Assembly: GCF_039534165.1 (NCBI RefSeq)
Contig: NZ_BAAAUX010000014.1
Span: forward strand, 186,001 to 250,000
DNA: 64,000 nt
DNA from: Saccharopolyspora_D taberi
GTDB lineage: Bacteria; Actinomycetota; Actinomycetes; Mycobacteriales; Pseudonocardiaceae
Direction: 5' to 3'
This document shows, piece by piece, positions 51,990-61,419 of this stretch (positions within the stretch are counted from its first letter, which is position 1; each line of letters opens with the position of its first letter). A program made the translations under genes and the position numbers. Under the pieces are notes generated by a model. The model was not told where the DNA came from. It saw nothing but the letters and a program-made list of their open reading frames with translations, and did not search any database.

Positions 51990-53237
51990 TTGATGACGAC
52001 GTTTGTGCAGGCAGAAGAGCTGGGAGGGTGCATGGCGCCGGAGTGGACCGCCGCGGGACCGTCGGAGGACGAACGGGACGCCGAGGGAAGGCCGGAGCCG
52101 CCGCCCCGGCAGGGCAGTCGCGCGGAGCGGCGTGAGCGCACCTTGCGAGCCTTGGCAGACGGCGGGGAGGCGGCGTGCGCCTACTGCGGCGCGCCGCTGC
52201 CGCCTGCGCCACCCAAGGGTGGACGTCCCACGCCGTATTGCCCCGCGAACACGGACCGCTACGGCAAGTGGGGCACGAAAACGATCACCTGCGCGATGCT
52301 GGACGAGCACCGCGAGATCTGGATGCAGGTCTACGGACCGGACCAGCCGATGACCAAGGTGGATCTCGACGGGCTGCGCCTCCGCCTGGCCGATCTGAAG
52401 GCCGTGCTGAGCCCGGTGCACGAGGAAATCGCCGGGCTCGAGAAGCTCGCCGCCGCCGAACTCGCCCGGGCGCTGGCCGCCCGCGAGACCGCCGACGCGA
52501 AACGCGCAGCCGCGGAGGAAGCCGCGCGCACGGCCGTAGCCGAACGCGACGAGGCCGTGGCCGCGGCCGCGGAGGCCCGGGAACACGCCGGGGCAGCCCA
52601 GGCCGAGCACGCCGCCGCCGAGTCCCGCGCCTCCGAGGCGATCGTCGAGCGCGACCGAGCAATCACCGATCGCGACGCCGCCCGGGGCGAGGCCACCCGC
52701 GCGCACGCCGATCGGCAGGCCGCACTCGACCAGGCTGCCCAGAGCCACCAGCGCATCACCGAGCTGCAAAACACCCTGGCAGAAGAACGCGCCTCCACGC
52801 TCGACCGCATCGATGCGCTGCGGCGCGACCATGAACAGGCGCAGCGGGACCTGCGCCGCACGCTCAGCGAGGACTACGATCAGCGCTTGCGCTCGCAGAG
52901 CGATGACTTCACCCAGCGTCTGCAGGCCGCACAGACCGCCGCCGAGCGCCGCAGCACCGAGCTCACCGAACGACTGGCCGAAGCCACCCGTGCCTACGCC
53001 GACAATCTCGGCCCGCTCCACGACAAGGTCCGTGCCCTGACCGAGGAACTCGCCACGCTCCGGGCCGCGGCACACGACGAGCGCGCTCGCAACGAGCAAC
53101 TCCGTGCCGACCTCACCGAGGTCCTCCAACACGACGACGACGCGCTGCGCGCCAGCCTGCACGCCGCACTGCATCGCCACGACCCCGTCGCACCCTCCAC
53201 ACGGCGAGACAACATCCCTGAGGGCGGTGTCGGATGA
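51990..53237 (+). CDS. Cysteine-motif and long coiled-coil protein (KfrA-like)
   Basis: A 415-residue protein. Residues 60-105 form a putative zinc site: CAYCGAPLPPAPPKGG, YCPANTDRYGKWGTKTITC, with four spaced cysteines. From about residue 120 to 395 it is one continuous Ala/Glu/Arg-rich coiled coil (for example LDQAAQSHQRITELQNTLAEERA). KfrA-type plasmid proteins pair DNA-binding heads with such coils. The start could be ATG 51990 or 51993; a later ATG 52032 is also possible. The exonuclease follows in 18 bp, so they are co-transcribed. A decayed second copy lies at 61420-61776. Function unproven. Confidence 0.6.
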   Translation: MMTTFVQAEELGGCMAPEWTAAGPSEDERDAEGRPEPPPRQGSRAERRERTLRALADGGEAACAYCGAPLPPAPPKGGRPTPYCPANTDRYGKWGTKTITCAMLDEHREIWMQVYGPDQPMTKVDLDGLRLRLADLKAVLSPVHEEIAGLEKLAAAELARALAARETADAKRAAAEEAARTAVAERDEAVAAAAEAREHAGAAQAEHAAAESRASEAIVERDRAITDRDAARGEATRAHADRQAALDQAAQSHQRITELQNTLAEERASTLDRIDALRRDHEQAQRDLRRTLSEDYDQRLRSQSDDFTQRLQAAQTAAERRSTELTERLAEATRAYADNLGPLHDKVRALTEELATLRAAAHDERARNEQLRADLTEVLQHDDDALRASLHAALHRHDPVAPSTRRDNIPEGGVG

Positions 53238-53255
53238 TCTCGATACTGTGCGCCC

Positions 53256-54053
53256 ATGACCGACTTCGTGGAGTCATGGGCTGACGGGCCGCTGCTGGCC
53301 CTCGATTTCGAATCCACCGGCACCGACACGGCCACTGACCGGATCGTCACGGCCACGGTGATCTCGATCGTTCCTGGCAAGTCCCCGGATGTCCGGACAT
53401 GGCTGGCCAATCCGGGAGTGGACATCCCCGCCGAGGCCACCGAGATCCACGGCGTAAGTACCGACTATGCCCGCCAGCACGGACGCGATGCCGCCGTCGT
53501 GGTGGCCGAGGTCGCCGACGTGCTCACGGCGGACTGGAGCGAATCGACACCGTTGTGCGTCTTCAATGCCCCGTTCGACCTGTCGCTGCTGCACGCCGAG
53601 CTACGCCGCCACCACCAGCGCGACCTGGAAATGGTTGGCTCGGTGGTGGATCCGCGGTGCATCGACAAACACCTGGACCGCTACCGCAAGGGCAAACGCA
53701 CCCTCGGTGATCTGTGCACCCACTACCGGGTCCGGCTGGACGAAGCGCACGACTCGGCCGGGGACGCCCTGGCCTGCGCCCGACTGGTATGGCGCCTCGC
53801 CAAGGCTTATCCCCGTAAGATCGGCACCCGGCCGCTGGCGGACTTGCACCGCGACCAGATCGCCTGGCACCGGGCCGATCAGCACAACTTTGCCGAGTTC
53901 CTCGATCGCCAGGCGCGCCGCGTCGATGAGCGCGCCGAAGCCGACCAGCTGCGCGAGCGAGCGGCGGACGTGCGCACGAACGCCGATGGATGGCCTGTGA
54001 AGACTGCGGTGACCGCGTCGAGCGCCGCGCTCGTCCATGCGCATTCCCGGTGA
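53256..54053 (+). CDS. DnaQ-like 3'-5' exonuclease (DEDDh type)
   Basis: A 265-residue exonuclease with the epsilon-like motifs: ExoI LLALDFESTGTD near residues 13-24 (Asp/Glu), ExoII VFNAPFDLSLLHAELRR near 104, and ExoIII EAHDSAGDALACARLVW near 166 (His/Asp). The 70-residue tail after RLAKAYP is rich in charged residues (FAEFLDRQARRVDERAEADQLRERA), helical, and ends near ALVHAHSR. It follows the coiled-coil gene by 18 bp. It could act on DNA ends in partnership with that protein and the recombinase, or be a stand-alone repair enzyme. Confidence 0.85.
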   Translation: MTDFVESWADGPLLALDFESTGTDTATDRIVTATVISIVPGKSPDVRTWLANPGVDIPAEATEIHGVSTDYARQHGRDAAVVVAEVADVLTADWSESTPLCVFNAPFDLSLLHAELRRHHQRDLEMVGSVVDPRCIDKHLDRYRKGKRTLGDLCTHYRVRLDEAHDSAGDALACARLVWRLAKAYPRKIGTRPLADLHRDQIAWHRADQHNFAEFLDRQARRVDERAEADQLRERAADVRTNADGWPVKTAVTASSAALVHAHSR

Positions 54054-54492
54054 TGCGGACCCCCGTAACGCGCACGCGGTGGCCTTCTATGAGATAGATC
54101 ACCGCGCTTGCTGCCCCGGGACATCCCAGTGCAGGATCCTGATTGCCCTCGCCGATCAGGGACGGTTCGCCGAAGCCAAGGATCTCGCCGAAACCCTCGC
54201 CCTGACTGGATAACTGGCGTGTCAGGCGCGGTGTTGCTCGCTGGCGGCACCGTCAGGGCAGGACTTTGTCGCCCGGCTACGCCAACACCGACAGGTTCCT
54301 GCTTGACATGGACAAACTCCTGAATCTCGATGTGAGGGCCGCGTAGCCGCACTCGCGAACGGCCACCCAGCGGCATGAGCGGACGTTGAGGAACATGACG
54401 ACAATTGCTCGTCGGCAAACGATGTTTTGGGCAGGCTCCACTGGGCGATCGGGAACGTCAATGGTCGGCGGGCAAGGATTGAGACATCCGTC

Positions 54493-54527
54493 CTGTTGCG
54501 CGACGCGGTATTTCATGGCCTGTGCGG
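54493..54527 (+). repeat. 35-bp direct repeat, copy A
   Basis: Starts CTGTTGCGCGACGCGG and ends TTTCATGGCCTGTGCGG. About 31 of 35 bases match copy B, 136 bp downstream. In translation both read LLRxxxFHGLCG. Confidence 0.7.
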
Positions 54528-54628
54528 GTGGAGTTGGCTCACTGTGGGTGCTGTGACCTGCGGTGGGCCGTCTTCGATGGCAGAACGAGTGCGCGACTTC
54601 GCCGGTGAAGGTGGCCCGTTCGGCTTCC

Positions 54629-54663
54629 CTGTTGCGCGAAACGGGATTTCATGGCCTCTGCGG
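54629..54663 (+). repeat. 35-bp direct repeat, copy B
   Basis: Starts CTGTTGCGCGAAACGG and ends TTTCATGGCCTCTGCGG, 22 bp before the amidase start. Weaker similarity continues upstream of both copies, so the original repeat may be about 100 bp. The 136-bp period is not that of a CRISPR array. Confidence 0.7.
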
Positions 54664-54684
54664 CAGGCCGATAGCTTCGGATTC

Positions 54685-56136
54685 ATGGAGTGGAATTTTC
54701 GGTCGGCCGAAGAGCTCGCGGTCGCGTTGCGTGCCGGTGAGGTGACCTCGGTGGAATTGACCGACGAGGCGATCGCCCGTATTGAGCGCGATGACGAGGT
54801 GATCAACGCGATCTGCGTGCCGGACTTCGACCGTGCGCGGGCCGCCGCACACCGTGCCGACCAGGCACGCGCGCGTGGTGAGGATCGGCCGCTGCTCGGC
54901 ATTCCGGTGACGGTCAAAGAGTCGTACAACATGGCCGGGCTGCCCACGACCTGGGGCATGCCGCCGCACCGGAACTATGTGCCGGCTGAGGACGCGGTAC
55001 AGGTGTCGCGACTCAAGGCCGCGGGCGCGGTGGTGCTCGCTAAGACCAATGTGCCCTTGGGGCTGCAAGACATCCAGAGCTTCAACGAGATTTACGGCAC
55101 CACCAACAACCCGTGGGATCACGGTCGCACCTCGGGCGGTTCCTCCGGCGGGTCGGCGGCGGCCCTGGCGTGCGGGTTCGGTGCGCTGTCCATCGGCTCC
55201 GACCTCGCCGGTTCGCTGCGCACCCCCGCGCATTTCTGCGGCATCTACGCGCACAAGCCGACACTCGGGCTGGCGGCAACCCGCGGCATGGTCCCCCCGT
55301 CCGAGCCGGCATTGCCGGTCGACCTCGACCTCGCCGTCGTCGGTCCGATGGCGCGCACCGCCCGCGACCTCACGCTCCTGCTCGACGTCATGGCCGGACC
55401 GGACCCGCTGACGCTCGGCATAGCGCACGAGTTGACGCTGCCGCCCGCGCGCCATGAGCGGCTCGGCGACTTCCGGGTCTTGGTCCTCGATGAGCATCCG
55501 CTCATTCCGACCGGGTCCGCCGTGCGGGCGGGCGTGAACCGGGTGGCCGCCGCGCTCGTCGACGGCGGTGCCCGCGTCGAACGGCACAGTCCGCTGCTGC
55601 CCGATCTGACCGAAGCCGCGAGGCTCTACATGCAGTTGCTGATTTCGGGCTCCGTTGCGCGTTTTCCCATCGAATCGCACGAGCAGCTGCGGACCCGCGC
55701 CGCCGGACTGAGTGCGGGCGACCAGAGTCTTGACGCTGTGCGGCTGCGCGCCATGGTGTTCAGCCACCGCGACTGGATCGAGGCGAACACCCGTCGCGAA
55801 CTCCACCGCCACGGCTGGCGGCAGCTGTTCGCCGAGTTCGACGCCGTGGTGTGCCCGATCACGCCGACGCCCGCGTTCCCGCACGACCACAACCCCAATC
55901 CGTTGGAACGGCGCATCGACATCGACGGCGTCGAGTACCCGTACTTCGACCAGCTCGTCTGGGCCGGCCTGGCCACCATGCCCGGGCTGCCCGCCACCGC
56001 CATACCCGCGGGCCGGTCCCCCGAGGGCCTGCCGGTCGGAGTGCAGATCATCGGCCCGATGTTCGAGGACCGCACCCCGCTGCGGCTGGCCGAACTGCTC
56101 GAGCACACGACCGGCGGCTTCCAAGCACCGAAATAG
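54685..56136 (+). CDS. Amidase-signature family hydrolase
   Basis: A 483-residue amidase with the Ser-cisSer-Lys triad: VTVKESYNMAGLPTTWGM (Lys), GRTSGGSSGGSAAALACGFGALSIGSDLAGSLRTPAHFCG (the two serines), and the terminal PGLPATAIPAG and GLPVGVQIIG blocks. Substrates of the family range from amides to acyl-transfer partners; none can be assigned. ATG 54685 starts the homology, although the frame is open from 54427. It is not paired with gatB/C, so GatA is unlikely. It is an isolated intact gene within decayed sequence. Confidence 0.88.
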   Translation: MEWNFRSAEELAVALRAGEVTSVELTDEAIARIERDDEVINAICVPDFDRARAAAHRADQARARGEDRPLLGIPVTVKESYNMAGLPTTWGMPPHRNYVPAEDAVQVSRLKAAGAVVLAKTNVPLGLQDIQSFNEIYGTTNNPWDHGRTSGGSSGGSAAALACGFGALSIGSDLAGSLRTPAHFCGIYAHKPTLGLAATRGMVPPSEPALPVDLDLAVVGPMARTARDLTLLLDVMAGPDPLTLGIAHELTLPPARHERLGDFRVLVLDEHPLIPTGSAVRAGVNRVAAALVDGGARVERHSPLLPDLTEAARLYMQLLISGSVARFPIESHEQLRTRAAGLSAGDQSLDAVRLRAMVFSHRDWIEANTRRELHRHGWRQLFAEFDAVVCPITPTPAFPHDHNPNPLERRIDIDGVEYPYFDQLVWAGLATMPGLPATAIPAGRSPEGLPVGVQIIGPMFEDRTPLRLAELLEHTTGGFQAPK

Positions 56137-56779
56137 CGAGCAGGCCGTCCGCCAAGACCACACGCTCCTGCAACTGTGGACCGGGGAAGGCAACCAGCGT
56201 GGCCCTCGAACTGTCGCGCACCGGGAACCCGCCGGATCGGCTGGTCAAGGCCAGCGCGCTCCTCGGCGATATCGTCAACAACCGGCTGCCCTCGGTGGAG
56301 GAAGTCCGGATTCGTTGTGAGCTGGCCGAATTCCGAGCCAAGCAGGGCGTTCCGATCGCTGCCGTCGCCATCGCCGGCGCGAACGGGACAGGCAAGGCCA
56401 CCGGTTGGCGCAGGCCGCCGTACAAGCCGGGCGGGAAATCTTCGGCAGCTGCTTCCGCCGGAGAGCTCGGCGACGATGTTGTCGTGCTGCTGCGCGCCTC
56501 CGAGTAGGAGTGGGAAATGCGGGATCGCGTCCAGCAGATGTACCAGCGGCTGTCCCAGCACCATGGCCGAAGCGCGGGGCAAGCCTTGGTCGCCGCTGCC
56601 GGAGCGCCGGTCCGGGAGCTGGAGGCGCTACCGCAGACGATCGGCCAGGCCCAAGAGTCGGTGACCATCGCCCGCCGGCTCGGCATCCGCGGACAGGTGC
56701 TGCTCGCCAATGACCTCGGTGCCTACCGGCTGCTGTCGAAGTTCCAGCACGCCTTGAGCAAGGCCGAAACGGCCAGGAC
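56137..56779 (+). other. Broken coding fragments upstream of the Tn3 relic
   Basis: Two frames look coding but have no clear starts: GTG 56199-56507 (LELSRTGNPPDRLVKASALLGDIVNNRLPSVEE...) and 56517 to about 56800 (MRDRVQQMYQRLSQHHGRSAG..., then LGIRGQVLLANDLGAYRLLSKF). I recognise neither. The second runs into the Tn3 relic in another frame, so they are probably remnants of a gene disrupted by the transposon. Confidence 0.35.
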
Positions 56780-57851
56780 ATTACGGCCTCGGGGAACATC
56801 GGTCTGGCCCCAGCGGTCAACCCCGGCTACGAGGCGTTGACCCGGGCCCGGCTCGTGCACGTCGATCAGTACTACCTGCGGGCCGACACCATCGCCGCGG
56901 CGAACGCCGCGCTGATCGCGGCCCAGGCCGAGATCCCGATCGTGCAGTTCTGGGGCGACGGGCTGCTCGCCTCCGTGGACGGGTTGCGGTTCGTCGTCCC
57001 CGTCCGGACCATGAACGCGGCACCGTCGCCGAAGTACTTCGGCTTCAAGCGGGGCATCACCTGGCTCAACGCGGTCAACGACCAGGTCGCGGGCATCGGG
57101 CAGATGGTCGTGCCCGGCACCCCGCGCGACTCGCTGCACATCCTGGACGCCCTGCTGAACCTGGACGGCGGGAGGAAGCCGGAGATGGTGGCGACCGACA
57201 ACGCCTCGTACTCCGACATGGTGTTCGGTCTGTTCAAGATCCTCGGCTACAACTTCAGTCCGCGGTTCCGCGACCTGGACGACCAGCGGTTCTGGTGGGC
57301 CACGATGCCCGGCGTCGAGACGGGCACATACGGCGTGGTGGAGGACCTGGCCCGCAACCGGGTCCACCTGAACAAGCTGATCACGCACTGGCCGGACATG
57401 TTGAAGGTCGCCGGTTCCCTGGTCACCAACCAGGTCCGCGCCTACGACCTGCTGCGCGTGGTCGACCCGGTGGACGACACCTACCGCCGGCAGATGAACC
57501 GCCAGCTCACCGTGCAGGAGTCCCGCCACAAGCTCGCCCGTGACGTGTGCCACGGCAAGCGCGGCACCATCCACCAGGCGTACCGGGACGGGATGGAGGA
57601 CCAGCTTGGCGCGCTCGGCCTGGTCCTCAACGCCATCGTGCTCTGGACGACCCGCTACATCGACGCCGCCGTCGCCCAGCTGAAGGCCGAGGGCCACGAG
57701 ATCCGGGACGAGGACATCGCCCGGCTCTCCCCGCTCAAGCACCGCAACCTGAACCTGCTCGGCCGCTACAGCCCCGGCCGCCGGCGCCCTGCGCCCGCTG
57801 CGCGACCCAGAGGCGTCGGAGCTGGACGAAGACGACGGCGGGCAGAAGTGA
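56780..57851 (+). pseudogene. Tn3-family transposase, 5'-truncated and frameshifted
   Basis: The C-terminal third of a Tn3 transposase: RARLVHVDQYYLRADTIAAANAALIAAQAE, VASVDGLRFVVPVRT, PKYFGFKRGITWLNAVNDQ, VPGTPRDSLHILDALLNLDGG, DNASYSDMVFGLFKILGYNFSPRFRDL and DEDIARLSPLKHRNLNLLGRYS, covering the DDE domain including the aspartate of TDNAS. Near 57780 the reading frame shifts; the other frame completes GALRPLRDPEASELDEDDGG and stops at 57849-57851. About 600 N-terminal residues are missing. No 38-bp terminal repeat or resolvase is visible. Confidence 0.85.
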
Positions 57852-57870
57852 GCATCAGGAGCCGATCGGA

Positions 57871-58596
57871 TCAATCCGTGACGGGCAGGCACTCGGCGAG
57901 CAGAGCGACGACGTCACGCCAGGCTCGCTGTGCGTGCCGTGGGTGGTAGCCGACGCCGGGACGTACCGTGTGGTCGACCGGTGGATGGTGGAAGGCGTGA
58001 AGGGCTCCCCCGTAAACCACGAGGCGCCAGTCGACGCCCGCAGCCTCCATCTCTGCGGTGAACGCGTCCCGTTGGGCGGGCGGCATGATCGGGTCTTCCG
58101 ACCCGACCCCGGCCCATACCGGGCAGCGAATGCGTGCCGCCTCGCCCGGTCGGCCCGTGGTGAGTGCGTTGACTGTCCCAATCGCGCGCAGACCGACACC
58201 ATCGCGACCGAGTTCCAGTGCGACTGCACCCCCAGTGCCGTAGCCGACGGCGGCGGTCCGGTCGGGGTCGGCCCGTGGTTCGGCACGCAACACGTCGAGC
58301 GCGGCGTGACCGATTCCTCGCATCCGGTCGGGGTCGGCGAGCAGCGGCATGCAACGGGCCAACATTTCCTCTGGGTCTTCCAAATAGCGTCCACCGTGGA
58401 GGTCGAAAGCCAGCGCCACGTACCCCAGCTCGGCCAGAGCCTCGGCCCGGCGGCGTTCGACATCGCTGAGCCCCACCCCCTCGGGTCCGATCAGGACTGC
58501 GGGTCGGCGCTCGGTACCGGCCGGGAGCGCGAGGTATCCGATCATCGTCAGGTTGTCGGCCGGGTATTCGACCGTACGGGTTGTGACCGTCGTCAT
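57871..58596 (-). CDS. Dienelactone-hydrolase-like protein lacking the usual nucleophile
   Basis: A 241-residue alpha/beta hydrolase of the DLH type: VEYPADNLTMIGYLALPAG, PAVLIGPEGVGLSDVERRRAEALAELGYVALAFDLHGG and HAFHHPPVDHT (histidine). The elbow that reads GYCFGG in true dienelactone hydrolases is GYGTGGAVALELG here, so the Cys/Ser nucleophile is Gly; the protein may have another activity or use a different residue. ATG 58596 begins the homology. It lies 20 bp from the Tn3 relic, convergent. Confidence 0.78.
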   Translation of the reverse strand: MTTVTTRTVEYPADNLTMIGYLALPAGTERRPAVLIGPEGVGLSDVERRRAEALAELGYVALAFDLHGGRYLEDPEEMLARCMPLLADPDRMRGIGHAALDVLRAEPRADPDRTAAVGYGTGGAVALELGRDGVGLRAIGTVNALTTGRPGEAARIRCPVWAGVGSEDPIMPPAQRDAFTAEMEAAGVDWRLVVYGGALHAFHHPPVDHTVRPGVGYHPRHAQRAWRDVVALLAECLPVTD

Positions 58597-59438
58597 GCGA
58601 CTGGACGGTAATGACCGTTGCGCCCGCTCGGGGTGGTGTTCACCGATGGCAGACAGCAGTCTGTCCCGACTACAACACCCGGACACGTCGCCCTCCTGTC
58701 GGCAAACGATCGTTTAAAGACAGGGCGGCCGGACGTCCAATGGACCCGTGGATTTCCGGGATCGGTAGGGCCCGAATCCAATCAGATCCGATGGTGATTG
58801 CTGACAGGTTTTGACGTCCAATCCTCCGCGTGAAAGGGCACTCCCGGTGGCGAACCTCGTCTACAAGCGAGTTCAGCCGCGGCGCCATCCGCACGGCTGT
58901 CGCCGACGTCCTGCCCGAGCACAAGTCCGCCGACCCGGACGCCCCCGCCCCAGAACTACCGGTCACCCTCGACATGCCGGGCAAGGTCGCCGACTTCCTC
59001 CGTGCCGCCGACCTGGAGCCCGCAGAGCGGGCCGCGCTCGACCAAGGGACAATCGCTCGACGGCGGCCAGGGCGTCCCTGCTGTCCCGGCCCAGCGCAAG
59101 GCCCGCCGCGAGTACGAGAAACCGCGTCAGCACACTCGCGCCGATCGGACCATGATCAATCTCAGCGCCAACCGCTGTCCGATGTTCCCCGAGGCCGCAT
59201 TAGGCATCCGCCGGCAAACCCTGTACAACTGCCTGGCCAACATCGAAGAAGTCCTCGGCCCCGTCGCCCTCACAGACCAAATCGGCGAACCGCCCTGCAC
59301 CCCTGGCGCCTGCGCGCGGGTCTCGGCCCCGAAGCCTCTGACGATGACGTGTTCGCCGGGACCTGGGCGAGCAAGCCTGAAGTTTAGGATGGGTCCCCGA
59401 GCGGCTGGGGCAAAGTCGACGCGGTGAACGGGGCGGCC
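58597..59438 (+). other. Gene-poor stretch with relics
   Basis: About 840 bp with no intact gene. An unidentified coding relic runs from about 58868 to 59053 (RTAVADVLPEHKSADPDAP..., then KVADFLRAADLEPAERAALD). A PucR-type relic follows. No RNA gene or terminal repeat is visible. Confidence 0.45.
59163..59387 (+). pseudogene. PucR-family regulator C-terminal relic
   Basis: LGIRRQTLYNCLANIEEVLGP matches the helix-turn-helix at the C-terminus of PucR-type regulators. After PVALTDQIGEPP another frame continues RTALHPWRLRAGLG, which resembles the family tail RTALHLALRAR. The relic therefore has a frameshift and has lost all upstream domains. Confidence 0.5.
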
Positions 59439-60323
59439 ATGGACCTGCGGCAACTTCAGTACTTCGTCGTCGTCGCGGAGGAGCTTCACTTCGGGAGGGC
59501 CGCGGAGCGGCTGCACATCGTCCAGTCCGCGGTCACCCAGCAGATCCAGCGGCTCGAACGGCAGCTCGGTGTCCAGCTGTTCGACAGGTCTCGCCGACAG
59601 GTGCAACTCACTGATGCGGGCACACGGGTACTGCCGGCGGCCAGGCGGGTGCTGGACGCGGCTGACGGGGTTGTTGCGGCAGCACGCGGTGTTGAGGACG
59701 ACCCGGTCATGCTCCGCCTGGGTACGGCGTCCGGGTTGGGCCGCCGACTTGACGCCGTCCTTGAGCGGCTGACGTCGAAGAGCCCGGTACTGCGTGCGCA
59801 GCTGGCGCGGCTTCCCGTGGTGAACAGGTTGAACGACGTCCGTTCCGGCCGCCTGGATGCCGCGTTCGCCCGCGCGGTGCGAACCCTGCCCGGTTTGCGT
59901 GTGGCTCCACTGTGGCAGGACGACCTCATGGTCGCCTTGCCCTGCACGCACCCGCTCGGGGATCACGACGCGCTGCGGCTCGGCCAGCTCGCCGACCTTC
60001 CGCTTCGGCTGGTGCCACATGAGCGGAATCCGTCGTTCGTCGACTTGGTCGTGGCTGCTTGCAACGCGGCGGGTTTCGATCCGGTCATGGGCGCCGCGTT
60101 CACCACACTCCAGGACACCCTGGCCGAACTTGGTCAGGGTGTCCCGGCGTGGACGGTGGTGGCCGACAGCGAATACGTTCGGCCGGCCAGTGCGAAAGTC
60201 AGGCTCATACCCCTGGTCGACCCACCGGTTCCGGTCGTGACCGCACTGGTGACCGGGCCGGCGCCGAGTTCCGAGGTCGAGTTGTTGATCGAGTCGTGCC
60301 GCGAGGTCGTCGAGATGTCCTAG
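59439..60323 (+). CDS. LysR-family transcriptional regulator
   Basis: A 294-residue LysR: MDLRQLQYFVVVAEELHFGRAAERLHIVQSAVTQQIQRLERQLGVQLFDR is the winged-helix head; the rest forms the two-lobed effector domain, including VALPCTHPLG and LVPHERNPSFVD. ATG 59439 was preferred to GTG 59424 because it begins the family signature. It is convergent with the alcohol-dehydrogenase-like gene (4 bp between stops). LysR targets are usually divergent; that side holds only relics, so its original target may be lost. Confidence 0.88.
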   Translation: MDLRQLQYFVVVAEELHFGRAAERLHIVQSAVTQQIQRLERQLGVQLFDRSRRQVQLTDAGTRVLPAARRVLDAADGVVAAARGVEDDPVMLRLGTASGLGRRLDAVLERLTSKSPVLRAQLARLPVVNRLNDVRSGRLDAAFARAVRTLPGLRVAPLWQDDLMVALPCTHPLGDHDALRLGQLADLPLRLVPHERNPSFVDLVVAACNAAGFDPVMGAAFTTLQDTLAELGQGVPAWTVVADSEYVRPASAKVRLIPLVDPPVPVVTALVTGPAPSSEVELLIESCREVVEMS

Positions 60324-60327
60324 TGAT

Positions 60328-61263
60328 TCACGCGGTGTGCGGGACGGTGAGGACGACCTTTCCGCCCTCGATTTTGCGTTCCCGCAGCGCGATGAGTGCG
60401 GAGTTCAGCTCCGTCCAGTCGGCCACGTGACCGAGTGTCGGGTTGAGCCTGCCACTGGCGACCAGTTCGACGAGGATCCGCAGGTCGGCGTCATCGGCCT
60501 GGCCTGCCTGGTACGACATGTAGTTCTGCAGCCGGGCGCCTTCGTGCCCGATGAAGTCGTACACGCTGATCGGCGCGGGCTCGTTCGAGCTGTTGCCGAG
60601 GACGACGACAGTCCCGCGTGGGGCGATCTTGGCGATGGCGTCGACGAGTGAGGAGCCGCCGACCGATTCCTGCACGAGGTGAAAGGTGTCCTCGGCGTCG
60701 CCCACCGTGCCCACTACGGAGTCGGCGCCGAGTGCGGTCAGCTCGTCGGCCTTGTCGAGTCGGGTGGTCACGGCGGTGACGCGCGCGCCCGCGGCCGCGG
60801 CGAGCTCGATGTGGAACCGCCCGACCCCGCCGTTGGCACCGGTGATCAGGACCCGGCGTCCCAGCAGGTCGCCGCCCAAGCGCAGCGTGCGCAATGCGGT
60901 GAGCCCTGCCATCGGCAGTGCCGCTGCTTGCTCGATGGAGACCTCATCCGGCAGGGCGGTCAGGCGTGAGGTACTCAGCGCGACCTGCTCGGCCCATCCG
61001 GCCTGGTCCACCATGCCGACGACGCGCGTGCCGACCGGCGGGCCGGACCCGTCGGCGGCTTCCCGCAGTACGACGCCGGCCACGTCTTGCCCGGGCCGCC
61101 ATCCGGGCCGGCGATTGGCGATCAAGGCCAGCTCGCCGCGGTTCACCGAGAAGGCTCCGACTTGGAGCAGTACCTGGTCGTCCGCGGGCTCCGGGTACGG
61201 CACCTGCTGGATCTCGACCGGGTCCGGCATGTCCGGAGTGGGAGTGTTCACCACACCACGCAC
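60328..61263 (-). CDS. Quinone-oxidoreductase-like (zinc-free MDR) dehydrogenase
   Basis: A 311-residue medium-chain dehydrogenase: VNRGELALIANRRPGWRPGQDVAGVVLREAADGSGPPVGTRVVGMV, PMAGLTALRTLRLGG, VLITGANGGVGRFHIELAAAAGARVTAVTT (NADPH Rossmann motif) and TVVVLGNSS. The zinc cysteines of alcohol dehydrogenases are absent, as in quinone oxidoreductases. GTG 61263 has an AAGGAAAGGA site; the open frame upstream is not conserved. The adjacent LysR could regulate it. Confidence 0.85.
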   Translation of the reverse strand: MRGVVNTPTPDMPDPVEIQQVPYPEPADDQVLLQVGAFSVNRGELALIANRRPGWRPGQDVAGVVLREAADGSGPPVGTRVVGMVDQAGWAEQVALSTSRLTALPDEVSIEQAAALPMAGLTALRTLRLGGDLLGRRVLITGANGGVGRFHIELAAAAGARVTAVTTRLDKADELTALGADSVVGTVGDAEDTFHLVQESVGGSSLVDAIAKIAPRGTVVVLGNSSNEPAPISVYDFIGHEGARLQNYMSYQAGQADDADLRILVELVASGRLNPTLGHVADWTELNSALIALRERKIEGGKVVLTVPHTA

Positions 61264-61419
61264 GTTCGTGTCCTTTCCTTTGTTGCCGTCGTCGTTTCCA
61301 TGACACGTCGGCACGAGGGCACCAACAAGCGGCAACGCGCAATCGCTGTGATCACGAACGCCGATCAGTCGGCCCAGGCGGTCGAACCTGGAGGCGGTCA
61401 TGAGGGCCGGCGTTAGTCG

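Larger units (their letters stand above)
54054..54684 (+). other. Gene-poor stretch with decayed coding fragments
   Basis: About 630 bp without an intact gene. Two short pieces look like former coding sequence: RILIALADQGRFAEAKDLAE... ending at TAA 54211-54213, and GYANTDRFLLDMDKLLNLDVRAA ending at about 54346. Neither has a start. A 35-bp direct repeat occurs twice near its end. It reads as a relic of lost accessory genes. Confidence 0.45.

Noticed and set aside
54421..54684. Possible CRISPR remnant
   Set aside because: There are only two imperfect 35-bp repeats, 136 bp apart, with no further units and no cas genes in the window.
54685..56136. GatA subunit of glutamyl-tRNA amidotransferase
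   Set aside because: The amidase signature is shared, but gatB and gatC are absent and the setting is a decayed accessory region.
56199..56840. Two open frames as intact small genes
   Set aside because: They lack convincing starts, run into the Tn3 relic in another phase and match no family, so they are treated as fragments.
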